The notes: generated by a model from the letters alone, not told the origin. Positions 44,674 to 55,130 are shown, counted from the first letter of the stretch. The stretch is DNA of 55,443 nt from Sphingobacteriaceae bacterium (GCA_947460875.1 CANHGR010000001.1:232681-288123); one strand, 5' to 3'. Translations and numbers: made by a program.

Positions 44674-46353
44674 CTAAGTTAGTTTCTTGTATCGAATTCT
44701 ATGAGGTGTTATATCTCCAGTTCGTTTTTTTCTATTTTCCTCATATTCCGAGTAGTTTCCTTCAAAGAAGTACACTTGTGAGTTTCCTTCGAATGCCAGT
44801 ATATGAGTGCATATCCTGTCAAGAAACCACCGGTCGTGAGAAATAATTACGGCACATCCCCCAAAATTCTCCAGACCTTCCTCTAGAGCCCGCAGCGTAT
44901 TGATATCAATGTCATTTGTTGGTTCATCAAGCAGTAACACATTTGAGCTTTTCTTTAAGGTAATAGATAAATGAACTCGATTTCTCTCCCCTCCTGAAAG
45001 TATGCCGACCTTTTTTTGTTGGTCGGAACCATTAAAATTAAACTTAGAAACATAAGCCCTGGAGTTGACAGGTCGGTTACCTAACAGAATAGTTTCCTGT
45101 CCGTCGGTAATGTTTTCCCAGACTGATTTCTCAGCATTCAGATCGTCATGCATCTGATCCACGTATCCCAAAACTACAGTTTCTCCAACCCTAAAGGTTC
45201 CACTATCAGGCTGTTCCTGGCCGGTAATCAATCGAAATAATGTAGTTTTTCCTGCTCCGTTCGGGCCAATTATGCCAACAATCCCGGCAGGTGGAAGCGA
45301 AAAGCTTAAGCTGTCAAACAGTACTTTGTCATTATATGCTTTGCTCACGTTCTGCGCTTCAATAACTAAGTTCCCTAATCGCGGACCAGGTGGAATAAAT
45401 AGCTCTAGTTTATCTTCGCGCTCCTTTGTTTCTTCAGATGCAAGTTTCTCATAATTCGCTAATCTTGCTTTTGACTTTGCGTGCCGTGCTTTCGGCGCCA
45501 TACGAACCCATTCAAGCTCTCTTTCAAGAGTTTTCTGACGTTTACCTTCTGATTTTTCTTCCTGAGCAAGACGTTTTGCTTTTTGCTCTAGCCAGGAAGA
45601 ATAATTCCCTTTCCAAGGGATGCCTTCACCGCGGTCAAGTTCGAGAATCCATCCGGCTACGTTATCCAGAAAATATCTGTCATGTGTTACCGCTATAATT
45701 GTTCCTTTATACTGTTGTAGATGTTGCTCCAACCAGTCGATACTCTCGGCGTCTAAGTGATTGGTAGGTTCGTCAAGCAGTAATACATCAGGCTCCTGCA
45801 GCAATAAGCGACATAATGCTACACGTCTACGCTCACCTCCTGACAATGTGGCAATTTTAGTTTCCGGTTCCGGACATCTCAAGGCATCCATTGCTCTTTC
45901 GAGTTTTGAGTCTAATTCCCAAGCATTGGTCGCATCTATTTTATCTTGCAATTCACCTTGGCGAGCGAGTAGTTTATCCATCGCATCTGCATCCTCATAC
46001 ACTTCGGGCAAACCAAATTTTTCATTGATTTCTTCATATTCTTTTAAAACCGAAGTGATTTCCGCGACACCTTCTTCTACTACCTCACGTACAGTTTTAT
46101 TAGGGTCTAATTCAGGCTCTTGCGCAAGATAACCCACACTATATCCAGGAGAAAAGACAACTTCTCCTTGATGAGATTTATCTAAGCCGGCAATTATCTT
46201 GAGTAAAGAAGATTTTCCTGAGCCGTTTAAACCGATCACCCCAATTTTAGCTCCAAAGAAAAAGGAGAGGTAGATATTTTTTAAAACTTGTTTTTGTGGA
46301 GGGTAAATCTTGTTGACCCCCGCCATTGAGAAAATGATTTTTTCGTCTGCCAT
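44674..46353 (-). CDS. ettA: ABC-F translation factor EttA
   Basis: A 559-residue soluble twin-ABC protein. Walker A motifs are GLNGSGKSS (41-49) and GPNGAGKTT in the second half. Both ABC signatures LSGGERRRVAL and LSGGERNRVHL and both LLLDEPTNHLD / LLLDEPTNDID Walker B motifs are present. The linker is EttA-like (EWVRMAPKARHAKSKARL). It binds the ribosomal E site and gates the first elongation step according to ATP level. Length matches the family. Confidence 0.94.
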   Translation of the reverse strand: MADEKIIFSMAGVNKIYPPQKQVLKNIYLSFFFGAKIGVIGLNGSGKSSLLKIIAGLDKSHQGEVVFSPGYSVGYLAQEPELDPNKTVREVVEEGVAEITSVLKEYEEINEKFGLPEVYEDADAMDKLLARQGELQDKIDATNAWELDSKLERAMDALRCPEPETKIATLSGGERRRVALCRLLLQEPDVLLLDEPTNHLDAESIDWLEQHLQQYKGTIIAVTHDRYFLDNVAGWILELDRGEGIPWKGNYSSWLEQKAKRLAQEEKSEGKRQKTLERELEWVRMAPKARHAKSKARLANYEKLASEETKEREDKLELFIPPGPRLGNLVIEAQNVSKAYNDKVLFDSLSFSLPPAGIVGIIGPNGAGKTTLFRLITGQEQPDSGTFRVGETVVLGYVDQMHDDLNAEKSVWENITDGQETILLGNRPVNSRAYVSKFNFNGSDQQKKVGILSGGERNRVHLSITLKKSSNVLLLDEPTNDIDINTLRALEEGLENFGGCAVIISHDRWFLDRICTHILAFEGNSQVYFFEGNYSEYEENRKKRTGDITPHRIRYKKLT

Positions 46354-46542
46354 TTCTTCTTAAAGATGAGCGTCAAATATCGTGATTTCGGTCAGATAGC
46401 CGTAATTTTTATTATCTTATACAAAGAGCAAACTTTTTCCACTGAAATGGCGTAATTGTTGATAACTTGTTACAAACAGCGTCCCAGTATTAAAAAAACA
46501 AATTGATACATTAGGCTGTTGAAACGCGAAGAAAGGTATAAT

Positions 46543-49074
46543 ATGGAAGCTAAATTTTCACCACGGGTTAAAGATGTAATACAGTACAGCAGAGAGGAAG
46601 CACTCAGGTTGGGTCATGATTATATCGGAACAGAACATTTACTGCTAGGTCTTATCCGTGAAGGAGATGGAATGGCTATAAAAATATTAAAGGCGCTTGC
46701 GGTAGACACAGCACGACTTCGACGCTCTGTTGAAGATGCGGTAAAAGGAACTTCAAGTACTACTGTTAATCTTGGAAACATCCCCTTGACAAAACAGGCA
46801 GAAAAAGTTTTAAAGATTACTTATTTAGAGGCAAAAATATTTAAAAGTGATATCATCGGTACTGAACATTTGCTACTGTCGATTTTGAGAGACGATGATA
46901 ATATAGCGTCTCAGATTTTGGTACACTACAATGTCAATTACGATGTTTTTAAAGCAGAAGTTGAACAGAATAAAGACGGTTTTCGTGATGAAGCATCCGG
47001 CTCTGCTGCAGGAGATGATGATTTTAGAGAAGAAGAGTCATTTAGCCAGCCGAAAAAGGTATCAGATATCAAATCAAAAACACCAGTATTGGATAATTTC
47101 GGACGTGATTTGACTAAAGCAGCCGAGGAAGGTAGACTTGATCCGGTAGTCGGCAGAGAGAAAGAGATCGAACGGGTTTCACAGATTTTATCACGTCGCA
47201 AAAAGAACAATCCAATCCTAATTGGAGAGCCTGGTGTGGGTAAATCAGCAATTGCTGAAGGACTTGCCCTACGCATTGTTCAGCGAAAGGTATCGCGTGT
47301 GTTGTTTGGAAAGCGTGTCGTAACTTTAGATTTAGCTTCGATTGTTGCCGGCACGAAATACCGTGGACAGTTTGAAGAACGGATGAAGGCGGTTATGAAT
47401 GAGCTTGAGAAATCGCCTGATGTTATTTTGTTCATCGATGAAATACATACTATTGTAGGCGCTGGGGGAGCTTCCGGTTCTTTGGATGCTTCAAATATGT
47501 TCAAGCCAGCACTAGCGCGCGGAGAAATTCAATGCATCGGCGCTACTACGCTTGATGAATATCGTCAATATATAGAAAAGGATGGCGCTTTGGACCGCCG
47601 TTTCCAAAAAGTAATGGTAGAGCCGGCTACGCCTGATGAAACTATTGAGATCCTGAACAGGATAAAAGAGAAATATGAGGAGCATCATGGTGTAACCTAT
47701 ACTGATGAGGCAATCCTTGCATGCGTGAGTTTGACTGCACGCTACATTACAGATCGCTTCCTTCCCGACAAAGCGATTGATGCTTTGGATGAGTCAGGAT
47801 CGAGGGTGCATCTTACCAATATCCATGTGCCGCAGAATATTATTGATATCGAGCAAAAGATAGAAGAAATTAAGGTAGAGAAGAACAAAGTCGTACGCAG
47901 TCAGAAATATGAGGAGGCCGCTAAACTAAGGGATACCGAGAAGCATCTTCTTGAAGAGTTAGATCGCGCCAAGCTTGTATGGGAGGCTGAAACAAAAACC
48001 AAACGTTATATCGTTTCTGATGATAACGTTGCAGAGGTTGTTTCTATGATGACCGGAATTCCGGTGCAACGAGTTGGTCAGACAGATAGCCAAAAATTAT
48101 TGGCGATGGCTGATAAAATAGGGTCGAAAATTATTGGCCAGGAAGATGCTATCAAGAAGCTAACTAAGGCAATACAAAGGACTAGAGCTGGATTAAAAGA
48201 TCCAAAGAAGCCGATAGGTTCATTTATATTTCTCGGACCGACGGGAGTGGGTAAAACTGAACTTGCAAAAGAGTTAGCAAGATTTATGTTTGACACAGAT
48301 GAGGCGCTTATTCAGATTGATATGAGCGAGTACATGGAAAAATTCGCGATTTCAAGACTGGTGGGTGCGCCTCCTGGATATGTAGGCTATGAAGAAGGTG
48401 GGCAGTTAACTGAAAAAGTTCGCCGAAAGCCCTATTCTGTTGTGCTCTTAGACGAAATTGAAAAGGCGCATCCAGATGTATTTAATATACTGCTTCAGGT
48501 TTTGGATGAAGGTCAGTTGACAGATAGTTTGGGACGTAAAGTAGATTTTAGGAATACAATCGTGATCATGACTTCCAATATCGGTGCACGTCAATTGAAA
48601 GATTTCGGACAAGGAGTTGGTTTTGCAACCACTGCAAAGGCGGGGCAAGCTGATACACATTCCCGTACGGTCATCGAAAATGCTTTAAAGCGTGCTTTCG
48701 CTCCTGAATTCCTTAATCGTGTAGATGATGTTATCGTTTTCAACTCACTTGGAAAGGAAGAAATATTCAAGATAATCGACATAGAGTTAAAGTCATTATT
48801 TAACCGAGTTAGCGCGCTAGGGTATTCGATCAATCTGACAGAAGCTGCCAAAGAGTTTATTGCCGAAAAAGGTTATGATTCGCAATTTGGCGCTCGTCCT
48901 TTGAAGAGAGCTATTCAGAAATTTCTCGAAGACCCAATCGCCGAAGAAATTTTAAAAGGCGAGATAGTAGAAGGAGATACGATGGAAGTGGACTATAACA
49001 AGGAAATGGAGCAAATTGTGATCTCCCGGAAAGCGAAAGGTAAAAAGAAGAAGGAAGAGAAAAAGGAAGAGTAA
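46543..49074 (+). CDS. clpC: ATP-dependent Clp protease ATPase ClpC
   Basis: An 843-residue Hsp100 from the ATG at 46543 ([20 protein letters not shown]). A TTG at 46519 would only add eight residues. It has two Clp-N repeats (1-145), first P-loop GEPGVGKS at ~228-235, a UVR-like middle domain ([18 protein letters not shown]) and second P-loop GPTGVGKTE at ~565. [20 protein letters not shown]-terminal D2 region follows. It unfolds proteins for ClpP. The very basic end ([12 protein letters not shown]) is typical of Bacteroidota. A terminator follows. Confidence 0.96.
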   Translation: MEAKFSPRVKDVIQYSREEALRLGHDYIGTEHLLLGLIREGDGMAIKILKALAVDTARLRRSVEDAVKGTSSTTVNLGNIPLTKQAEKVLKITYLEAKIFKSDIIGTEHLLLSILRDDDNIASQILVHYNVNYDVFKAEVEQNKDGFRDEASGSAAGDDDFREEESFSQPKKVSDIKSKTPVLDNFGRDLTKAAEEGRLDPVVGREKEIERVSQILSRRKKNNPILIGEPGVGKSAIAEGLALRIVQRKVSRVLFGKRVVTLDLASIVAGTKYRGQFEERMKAVMNELEKSPDVILFIDEIHTIVGAGGASGSLDASNMFKPALARGEIQCIGATTLDEYRQYIEKDGALDRRFQKVMVEPATPDETIEILNRIKEKYEEHHGVTYTDEAILACVSLTARYITDRFLPDKAIDALDESGSRVHLTNIHVPQNIIDIEQKIEEIKVEKNKVVRSQKYEEAAKLRDTEKHLLEELDRAKLVWEAETKTKRYIVSDDNVAEVVSMMTGIPVQRVGQTDSQKLLAMADKIGSKIIGQEDAIKKLTKAIQRTRAGLKDPKKPIGSFIFLGPTGVGKTELAKELARFMFDTDEALIQIDMSEYMEKFAISRLVGAPPGYVGYEEGGQLTEKVRRKPYSVVLLDEIEKAHPDVFNILLQVLDEGQLTDSLGRKVDFRNTIVIMTSNIGARQLKDFGQGVGFATTAKAGQADTHSRTVIENALKRAFAPEFLNRVDDVIVFNSLGKEEIFKIIDIELKSLFNRVSALGYSINLTEAAKEFIAEKGYDSQFGARPLKRAIQKFLEDPIAEEILKGEIVEGDTMEVDYNKEMEQIVISRKAKGKKKKEEKKEE

Positions 49075-49095
49075 TTTATATTTTCTTATAAAATT

Positions 49096-49131
49096 AAAGC
49101 GGGTATCGATTGTAATCGGTACCCGCTTTTC
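49096..49131 (+). terminator. terminator after clpC
   Basis: AAAGCGGGTATCGATT and AATCGGTACCCGCTTT arms pair with one G-U, tight loop, then TTCGT. It can also work from the minus strand, towards fabI. Confidence 0.8.
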
Positions 49132-49186
49132 GTATGACAGAAATGAAAGCCCATAGGCCTTCATAAACGCTAGAACGTCTTTCGAG

Positions 49187-50011
49187 TTAGCCGTTATCTT
49201 CTACTCCCAAACGTTTCATGACATCGTCGCTTACGCCCGTAGAGGAGTAACCGCCGTCATGAAATAGATTTTGCATCGTCACCATCCGAGTTAAATCAGA
49301 AAACAAAGTAATACAGTAATCTGCGCAAGATTCGGCGTCTGCATTACCTAATGGCGCAATCGCGTTAGCAAAATCATAAAAGTCGCCAAATCCTTTTATC
49401 CCAGTGCCAGCTGTTGTTTTTGTTGGCGATTGGGAAACGGTATTAATCCGAACTTTCTTATCGATTCCATAATGATAGCCAAAACTGCGCGCAATTGACT
49501 CAAGCATAGCTTTAATATCTGCCATGTCGGTGTAGAAAGGATAAGTACGTTGCGCCGCCATGTAGCTTAAAGCCACAACGCTTCCCCATTCATTGATAGC
49601 ATCAAGTTTTTTAGCAACTGCAAGCATTTTATGCAATGACATTGCGGATACATCAATCCCTTTCGCGAAATACTCGTAGTTAGATTCAGTGTAAGGTATT
49701 TTTTTACGAATGTTGACGCTCATCCCAATAGAATGTAATACAAAGTCTAATTTGCCCCCTAGAATTTCCTGAGATTGTGTAAAAAGATGCGTAAGTTCCT
49801 CTATATTGGTTGCATCAGCAGGGATAATTTGAGATCCTGTCTTTTCGGCAAGCGCATTTATTTCACCCATACGCATTGCAATTGGAGCATTTGTTAAAAC
49901 GAATGTTGCCCCTTCTTCATGTGCCCGTTCTGCAACTTTCCAAGCGATAGAATTTTGGTCTAACGCTCCGGTAATAATTCCACGTTTCCCTTTTAGCAAG
50001 TTGTAAGCCAT
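49187..50011 (-). CDS. fabI: enoyl-[acyl-carrier-protein] reductase (NADH)
   Basis: A 274-residue short-chain dehydrogenase that reduces enoyl-ACP in fatty acid elongation. The NADH loop is GIITGALDQNSIAW. The active-site pattern Tyr150, Tyr160, Lys167 (SYMAAQRTYPFYTDMADIK) keeps the same spacing as the E. coli enzyme (Tyr146, Tyr156, Lys163). Full length. Confidence 0.95.
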   Translation of the reverse strand: MAYNLLKGKRGIITGALDQNSIAWKVAERAHEEGATFVLTNAPIAMRMGEINALAEKTGSQIIPADATNIEELTHLFTQSQEILGGKLDFVLHSIGMSVNIRKKIPYTESNYEYFAKGIDVSAMSLHKMLAVAKKLDAINEWGSVVALSYMAAQRTYPFYTDMADIKAMLESIARSFGYHYGIDKKVRINTVSQSPTKTTAGTGIKGFGDFYDFANAIAPLGNADAESCADYCITLFSDLTRMVTMQNLFHDGGYSSTGVSDDVMKRLGVEDNG

Positions 50012-50069
50012 AATTTTGATTAATTTTTCAAAGGTTATAAAAAATGAGGAATATAGGATATAATTTCAA

Positions 50070-51731
50070 CTAGATTGATAATAATTCTTTAGCAGTTTGG
50101 ATTGCAAACTCACCCGGACTGGCTCCACTAAGCATGATGGCAATCTCTTTCACCCTTTCGTCTTGGTTCAGTAGAACGATATTCGTTAAAGTCCTTTCGC
50201 CCTCATCGTCCTTATAGACTTTGTAATGCGCCGAACCTTTACTTGCAATCTGAGGTAGATGGGTAATTGCAATTACCTGCATGTTTTCAGCTAGTTTGTC
50301 CATAACTCGGCCAACTCTTAGAGCAACTTCTCCGGAAACACCGGTATCTATCTCATCGAAAATAATCGTAGGCAATGCTGTATGCCTGGAAATAAGAGAT
50401 TTTACACTCAACATTAATCTTGAAAGCTCACCGCCTGATGCTATTTTATTCATTGGTGCAGGGTCCTGGCCCTTATTCGCGCTAAAAAGGAATCTGATTT
50501 CATCTTGACCATTTAAATTGAATTGACCTCTTTCCAATTGCTTATTTTCAATTTTGAGAATAGCATTAGGCATTCCTACCTCAGAAAGGATCTCGACTAT
50601 TTTCGTTTCTATGCTTGGAATAGCGTGCATACGACTAGCAGATAATGAATCGGCCAGTGAAGTCAGTTCTTTAGTAAGTTTATTTAGTTCCAATTCAAGA
50701 CTTTGAATTTTTTCATCTGCAAATAAGATCGACACCAGTTTTTCTGAGTACTCAAGCTTCAGTGCCATTAGTTCGTCTACTGTGCTAACGCGATGCTTTT
50801 TTTGTAAGCTATAAATACTATTAAGTCTTTCGTTAATTTCTGTCAAGCGGGATTCGTTAAATTGTATCTGCTGTTCGTTTTTCTTTGTTTCTGCTGAGAT
50901 GTCCTTAATCTCGATCAAACAGGCCTCAAGGCGTTCAGCTATGGGACTGATTCCTAAATTAAATTTCTGAGCGTGATTTAACTGCTGAAGAACCTCCTTT
51001 AACCTTATGATTACAGATCGCTCGTCATCATTCAACAAATAATTAGCGTCGACCAGATTTCGTTTTATTTCTTCAGCATGCGACAGAATATTAAGCTCCT
51101 GCTCAAGGTTGTCTTGTTCTTCGGGAACGAGGTTGAGATCGTTCAATTCATTAAATTGAAACTGAAAATAATCCGCATCTATTTTCGCTTTATTGCTTTC
51201 ATTAATCAATCCCTCCAATTCTTTCTCAACTTTCCTTCGCAACCTGTACGCTGCCTTGTACTGAGCGAAAAGCGTTTCGTGACCAGCTAGGGTGTCAACG
51301 ACAAGAAGTTGAAAATCTTCATTGTTAATTTCTAGAGTTGCATGTTGTGAATGGATGTCGATTAGCCTTTCGCCCAACTGCTTAAGAATTGCCAGGTTAA
51401 CAGGAGTATCGTTTACGAAGGCTCTGGATTTGCCATCTGCAGATATCTCGCGACGTAATACCGTTTCTTCTTCATAATCGAGATCGTTCTCTGCAAAAAA
51501 ATCTGAAAGATAGAAGCTGTCAATGTTAAAGAATCCTTCAATCACGCATTTTTTTTGTTGGTTGAAAAAGTATTTGCCCTCTATCCGCTGCCCCAGGATG
51601 AGTGATAGCGCACCGAGTATGATCGATTTTCCAGCACCAGTTTCACCAGTTAGAATATTTAACTCTTTGGAAAAAGAAATATCGAGGGTATCGATAAGCG
51701 CATAATTGCGAATAGACAAGCGACTAAGCAT
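50070..51731 (-). CDS. recN: DNA repair protein RecN
   Basis: A 553-residue SMC-like ATPase. Walker A GETGAGKS is at residues 29-36, two long coiled-coil arms follow, and the C-terminal signature region ASGGELSRLML and Walker B TIIFDEIDTGVSGEVA are intact. It acts at double-strand breaks and stalled forks. It lies downstream of the DUF4835 gene in a bamD-rpoZ-coaBC-DUF4835-recN run. Confidence 0.95.
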   Translation of the reverse strand: MLSRLSIRNYALIDTLDISFSKELNILTGETGAGKSIILGALSLILGQRIEGKYFFNQQKKCVIEGFFNIDSFYLSDFFAENDLDYEEETVLRREISADGKSRAFVNDTPVNLAILKQLGERLIDIHSQHATLEINNEDFQLLVVDTLAGHETLFAQYKAAYRLRRKVEKELEGLINESNKAKIDADYFQFQFNELNDLNLVPEEQDNLEQELNILSHAEEIKRNLVDANYLLNDDERSVIIRLKEVLQQLNHAQKFNLGISPIAERLEACLIEIKDISAETKKNEQQIQFNESRLTEINERLNSIYSLQKKHRVSTVDELMALKLEYSEKLVSILFADEKIQSLELELNKLTKELTSLADSLSASRMHAIPSIETKIVEILSEVGMPNAILKIENKQLERGQFNLNGQDEIRFLFSANKGQDPAPMNKIASGGELSRLMLSVKSLISRHTALPTIIFDEIDTGVSGEVALRVGRVMDKLAENMQVIAITHLPQIASKGSAHYKVYKDDEGERTLTNIVLLNQDERVKEIAIMLSGASPGEFAIQTAKELLSI

Positions 51732-51785
51732 TATTGAAATTTCACGCTAAAATATATAATTAATTAGAGCTTTCGGTTGCCCTTG

Positions 51786-52682
51786 CTAGTTTTTGAGCAT
51801 CTCATATTTTCCAATATTTGCGGGGTCAATTTCAGAAAGGATGCTGAACGCTTTTAGTTTTTCCTGAGGATTTGCTTGTTCAATAACGTTTATAAGTTCA
51901 GTTGCTTTTGCGGTAAAAAACATTTGATTTAACATCGATCCTTGCTTTTGCTTTTCAATTTTTTGAAAATCTGGAAGCAAACTCAGTATTTGTTTTCTTG
52001 CTTTTAATGAATTCTCTGCCATAAGATCCAGGCCATTTCTGTGGTATTCATATAAGATTTCTCTTACGGGCGTGTAAGATTTGTTGTTGAGGTTTTCAAT
52101 TAACCAATACCTGTTACGCAAGTCGTCGAAAGCTTTCCATCCTGCAAAAGGTGTGTTCTGAGCGTTATCGACGATATTTCGAGCTTTAATGTAATATGGA
52201 GTTCCGCCGAGTTTTGAGAAGGAATCATAATCTAGTCCAATAATTGTGTAAGCATAGTAGGCGAGTATTGCACTCAGATTATTCATAAAAATTTGATCAG
52301 AAAATTCCAGTGGCTGTCCTTCAAAATAGCTGAAATTAAAGTCTTTGTCGCTCAAATTCAAAATCGTGCTGCCATAAGTGCTGCCATAAATTGGCCTGCT
52401 TGATTGAATTTGAGCTTCTGCTTTGAAATTTGAAGACCCATCCCAGGAAGTGATGTTCAAAATAAAGCTGCAATCAATCCGCTCTTGTGTTTTATAATTA
52501 TCAGTACTCCATTTGCGGTTATTGAGAAAATCCCGCATGGTTATTTCCAGTTCATCAATAGCCCGTTTGTTTGTGATTTGAATTTTGGGCGATAAAATTT
52601 GCACGCGTGCGTTCAAGTCCTGTGCGCTTGCCGAGACCAGCCCAAAAACAAACAAGTTTAACAGGTAAGTATATTTTCTCAT
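51786..52682 (-). CDS. DUF4835 secreted protein (type IX secretion-associated, PorD-like)
   Basis: A 298-residue protein starting at the ATG at 52682 (MRKYTYLLNLFVFGLVSASA, cleavage before QDLNARV). This start overlaps the coaBC TGA as ATGA. A longer frame up to 52709 exists but loses the clean signal peptide. The rest matches DUF4835 (NYKTQERIDCSFILNI, ILAYYAYTIIGLDYDSFSKLGG). Some databases link this family to type IX secretion as PorD. No other secretion genes are near. Confidence 0.82.
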   Translation of the reverse strand: MRKYTYLLNLFVFGLVSASAQDLNARVQILSPKIQITNKRAIDELEITMRDFLNNRKWSTDNYKTQERIDCSFILNITSWDGSSNFKAEAQIQSSRPIYGSTYGSTILNLSDKDFNFSYFEGQPLEFSDQIFMNNLSAILAYYAYTIIGLDYDSFSKLGGTPYYIKARNIVDNAQNTPFAGWKAFDDLRNRYWLIENLNNKSYTPVREILYEYHRNGLDLMAENSLKARKQILSLLPDFQKIEKQKQGSMLNQMFFTAKATELINVIEQANPQEKLKAFSILSEIDPANIGKYEMLKN

Positions 52683-53878
52683 TTTACAAGTTCTGCAATT
52701 CGTGCGCAAATATCGGACGCGACCTGTTTTTTTGATTTCAGCGGATAGCTTTTTTTGGCGAGGCTTCGATCGATAATCGTAATCTTATTTGTGTCGCCTT
52801 TGAATCCGGCCCCTTTGTCTTTCAAAGAATTTAGCACAATTAGATCCAAATTTTTTTTCTCTAATTTTCTTATCGCGTTAGCTTCTTCGTCGTTTGTTTC
52901 CAAGGCAAAACCTACCAATATTTGGGCGCCTGTCTTTATTTCGCCTAAGCTGCTAAGAATATCCTTAGTTTTTACAAGCTGAATGCTAAGTCCTTCATCG
53001 TTCTTCTTAATCTTTTGTGTCTCGATAAATTCTGGTTTATAGTCGGCTACTGCAGCATTCATTACCATGATATCGCAGTTCTGAAAATGTGTATGCACTT
53101 GCGCATACATTTCGTCTGAACTGGTTACCTGTATAAAATCAATTCCATCCGTTGGGGTTTCTAAGGAAGTTGGTCCGCTGACTAGCGTTACATTTGCGCC
53201 CATATTAAACAATTCTTCTGCGATGGCGAAGCCCATTTTCCCAGAGGAATGATTACCAATAAACCTGACAGGATCTATGGATTCGTATGTTGGGCCCGCA
53301 GTTACAAGTGCTTTTTTATTTTTTAAGAGAAGTTTTTTTTTAAACGAATCTTCTAGAATCTTAATAATTTCTTGCGGCTCAGTCATTCGACCTTCACCAG
53401 TAAGTCCACTTGCAAGTTCTCCGAAAGCCGGTTGGATTTGAATATTCCCGAATGATTCGAGTTTGTGAATATTAAGGCGTGTAGCCGAATGCTTCCACAT
53501 ATCCAGATCCATCGCAGGTGCAAAATAAACCGGACATTTTGCAGAGAGATAAACTGCAGTTAAAAGATTATCGCACAAGCCATTGGCACATTTCGATAAT
53601 GTATTCGCACTGGCAGGAGCAATCAAGATAAGATCTGCCCAGAGCGCTAGTTCTACATGATTATTCCACTCGCCATTTTTTGCGTTGAAATAATCTGTAA
53701 GAACAGGTTTTTTTGAAAGGGTGGATAAAGTTAAAGGGGTGATAAAATTTCTGGCATCAGGGGTCATGATCACTTGAACATTAGCCCCAGATTTGATCAG
53801 CAAGCGTATTAAAATGGCCGCTTTGAAAGCCGCTATGCTGCCACAAACGCCTAAAAGTATGTTTTTATCTTTGAGCAT
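52679..53878 (-). CDS. coaBC: bifunctional phosphopantothenoylcysteine decarboxylase / phosphopantothenate-cysteine ligase
   Basis: A 399-residue fusion for CoA synthesis. Residues 1-180 are the FMN flavodoxin-like decarboxylase (His74 in NHVELALWAD; SANTLSKCANGLCDNLL). The P-x-M-N-x-x-M motif reads PAMDLDMW (Asp124 for Asn), and Ser157 takes the place of the classic Cys (GELASGLTGEGRM). Residues ~190-399 are the ligase (ALVTAGPTYESIDPVRFIGNHSSGKMG, VMNAAVADYKPE, KTKDIL). A perfect 18-bp inverted repeat covers its start codon. Confidence 0.95.
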   Translation of the reverse strand: MLKDKNILLGVCGSIAAFKAAILIRLLIKSGANVQVIMTPDARNFITPLTLSTLSKKPVLTDYFNAKNGEWNNHVELALWADLILIAPASANTLSKCANGLCDNLLTAVYLSAKCPVYFAPAMDLDMWKHSATRLNIHKLESFGNIQIQPAFGELASGLTGEGRMTEPQEIIKILEDSFKKKLLLKNKKALVTAGPTYESIDPVRFIGNHSSGKMGFAIAEELFNMGANVTLVSGPTSLETPTDGIDFIQVTSSDEMYAQVHTHFQNCDIMVMNAAVADYKPEFIETQKIKKNDEGLSIQLVKTKDILSSLGEIKTGAQILVGFALETNDEEANAIRKLEKKNLDLIVLNSLKDKGAGFKGDTNKITIIDRSLAKKSYPLKSKKQVASDICARIAELVK

Positions 53879-53900
53879 AAGGTTATGCTCAAAGATAAAA
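53863..53900. repeat. perfect 18-bp inverted repeat over the coaBC start
   Basis: TTTTATCTTTGAGCATAA (53863-53880) and TTATGCTCAAAGATAAAA (53883-53900) are exact reverse complements around GG. The first arm on the minus strand encodes M-L-K-D-K of CoaBC. The second arm fills the gap to the rpoZ stop. TATCTTTG appears on both strands, so each arm also carries a -7-like element. Confidence 0.9.
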
Positions 53901-53904
53901 CAAA

Positions 53905-54231
53905 TTAAGCTTGTTCTTTTGTTGGATTGCGATAATAGACTTTATCATTAAGAAATTCATCAACAGCAATAAGCGTTGCTTTAGGCATGCGCTCATAATG
54001 CTTGGATATTTCAATTTGTTCGCGGTTTTCAAAAACCTCTTCAAGGTTATCATTGGCCGAAGCGAATTCAGCTAACTTTCCATGAAGATCTTCTTTCATA
54101 TTATTTGCAATTTGGTTTGCCCGCTTAGAAATTACAACGATTGACTCGTAAATATTTCCGGTTTTAACATCCAATTCACGAACATCCCTCGTAACGGTTG
54201 TTGTTGGTATTGTGCTCTTGTTAGTAGTCAT
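53905..54231 (-). CDS. rpoZ: RNA polymerase omega subunit, Bacteroidota type
   Basis: A 108-residue protein with the RpoZ-like core (GNIYESIVVISKRANQIANNM near residues 26-46, then KEDLHGKLAEFASAND). It binds the beta' subunit and helps assemble RNA polymerase. It starts one base after the bamD stop and ends four bases before the coaBC palindrome. Confidence 0.9.
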   Translation of the reverse strand: MTTNKSTIPTTTVTRDVRELDVKTGNIYESIVVISKRANQIANNMKEDLHGKLAEFASANDNLEEVFENREQIEISKHYERMPKATLIAVDEFLNDKVYYRNPTKEQA

Positions 54232-54232
54232 T

Positions 54233-55126
54233 TTATTTATTTATTTGCTCTTCTGGATTTTGTTTTATTTTTTGACTTGTTTGTCCGGCTGTTAAGAGTT
54301 CCCGAACCTCAATAATACTTTGCTCGGCGTCTTTTTTATAAACTTCTGCTTCAGTTAAAAACTTGCTTTCAGGGTAATGGCTTTTAAATTCATCATACAA
54401 CATGATAGCCTCATTGAAACGTTCCTCTTGTTTCGTTTCAAGGCTATTTTTAGCATAAAGATATTGAGCTTTTATGGTGAGGAATTCCATTTCTTCAGCA
54501 TATTTGATATCCGGATAGTCTCTTAAGGCATTTTTAAACGCAATCGCTGCAGATCTATAGTATGTTATATCATTACTTGCGATGTCTAAATACAGTTTTG
54601 CATTTAGAAAAGCCTTAGTTTCCAGCTTATCGCGGAGGTCGTCGATAAGCCTTGATGCTTCTGCTACTCGGTCACTTTTAGGGTAAAGATTAATAAAAAG
54701 CTGAAGAGATTCTATAGCTTTTAATGTATTTCCTTGATCTAAAGAATACTTCGGAGATTCTAAGTAATAACAATACGCTCCCATGTAACGGCATTCTTCA
54801 GCTTTATCACTATTAGGATATGTGTCAGCGAAAAGTTTAAATTGGTAACGGGCAGTTGTATAATCCAGAAGATGATAGTTAGTATAGGCAAAATAGTATG
54901 CAAGGTCCTGGGCTTCGTCCGTCCCTCTGTATCGTTCTAGAAGGTCATTGAATAGGATGAGCGCTTTGGAATAACTTTTTTTATTATACAAGCGTAATCC
55001 TTCCTGGTATTTTTTTGCTGTAGCATTACTTGCAAGGAGTTTTTCAAACTGGCTTTTGCATCCTGAAAACGTAACTGATAAGCATAGAAATAAGCCGAAT
55101 AGAAATAAACGCTTGTTTTTTAACAT
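54233..55126 (-). CDS. bamD: outer membrane protein assembly factor BamD
   Basis: A 297-residue lipoprotein with signal FLFGLFLCLSVTFSGCKS (Cys23) and tetratricopeptide-type helices (YQEGLRLYNKKSYSKAL, YHLLDYTTARYQFKLFADTYPNS). It belongs to the Bam complex, which folds beta-barrels into the outer membrane. The predicted transcription start falls at or next to the ATG (see promoter), so the mRNA may be almost leaderless. Confidence 0.92.
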   Translation of the reverse strand: MLKNKRLFLFGLFLCLSVTFSGCKSQFEKLLASNATAKKYQEGLRLYNKKSYSKALILFNDLLERYRGTDEAQDLAYYFAYTNYHLLDYTTARYQFKLFADTYPNSDKAEECRYMGAYCYYLESPKYSLDQGNTLKAIESLQLFINLYPKSDRVAEASRLIDDLRDKLETKAFLNAKLYLDIASNDITYYRSAAIAFKNALRDYPDIKYAEEMEFLTIKAQYLYAKNSLETKQEERFNEAIMLYDEFKSHYPESKFLTEAEVYKKDAEQSIIEVRELLTAGQTSQKIKQNPEEQINK

Positions 55127-55130
55127 TCTG

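Noticed and set aside
44589-44846. 85-codon plus-strand ORF over the ettA end
   Set aside because: Its second half is antisense to ettA; its first half belongs to the decayed hydrolase gene.
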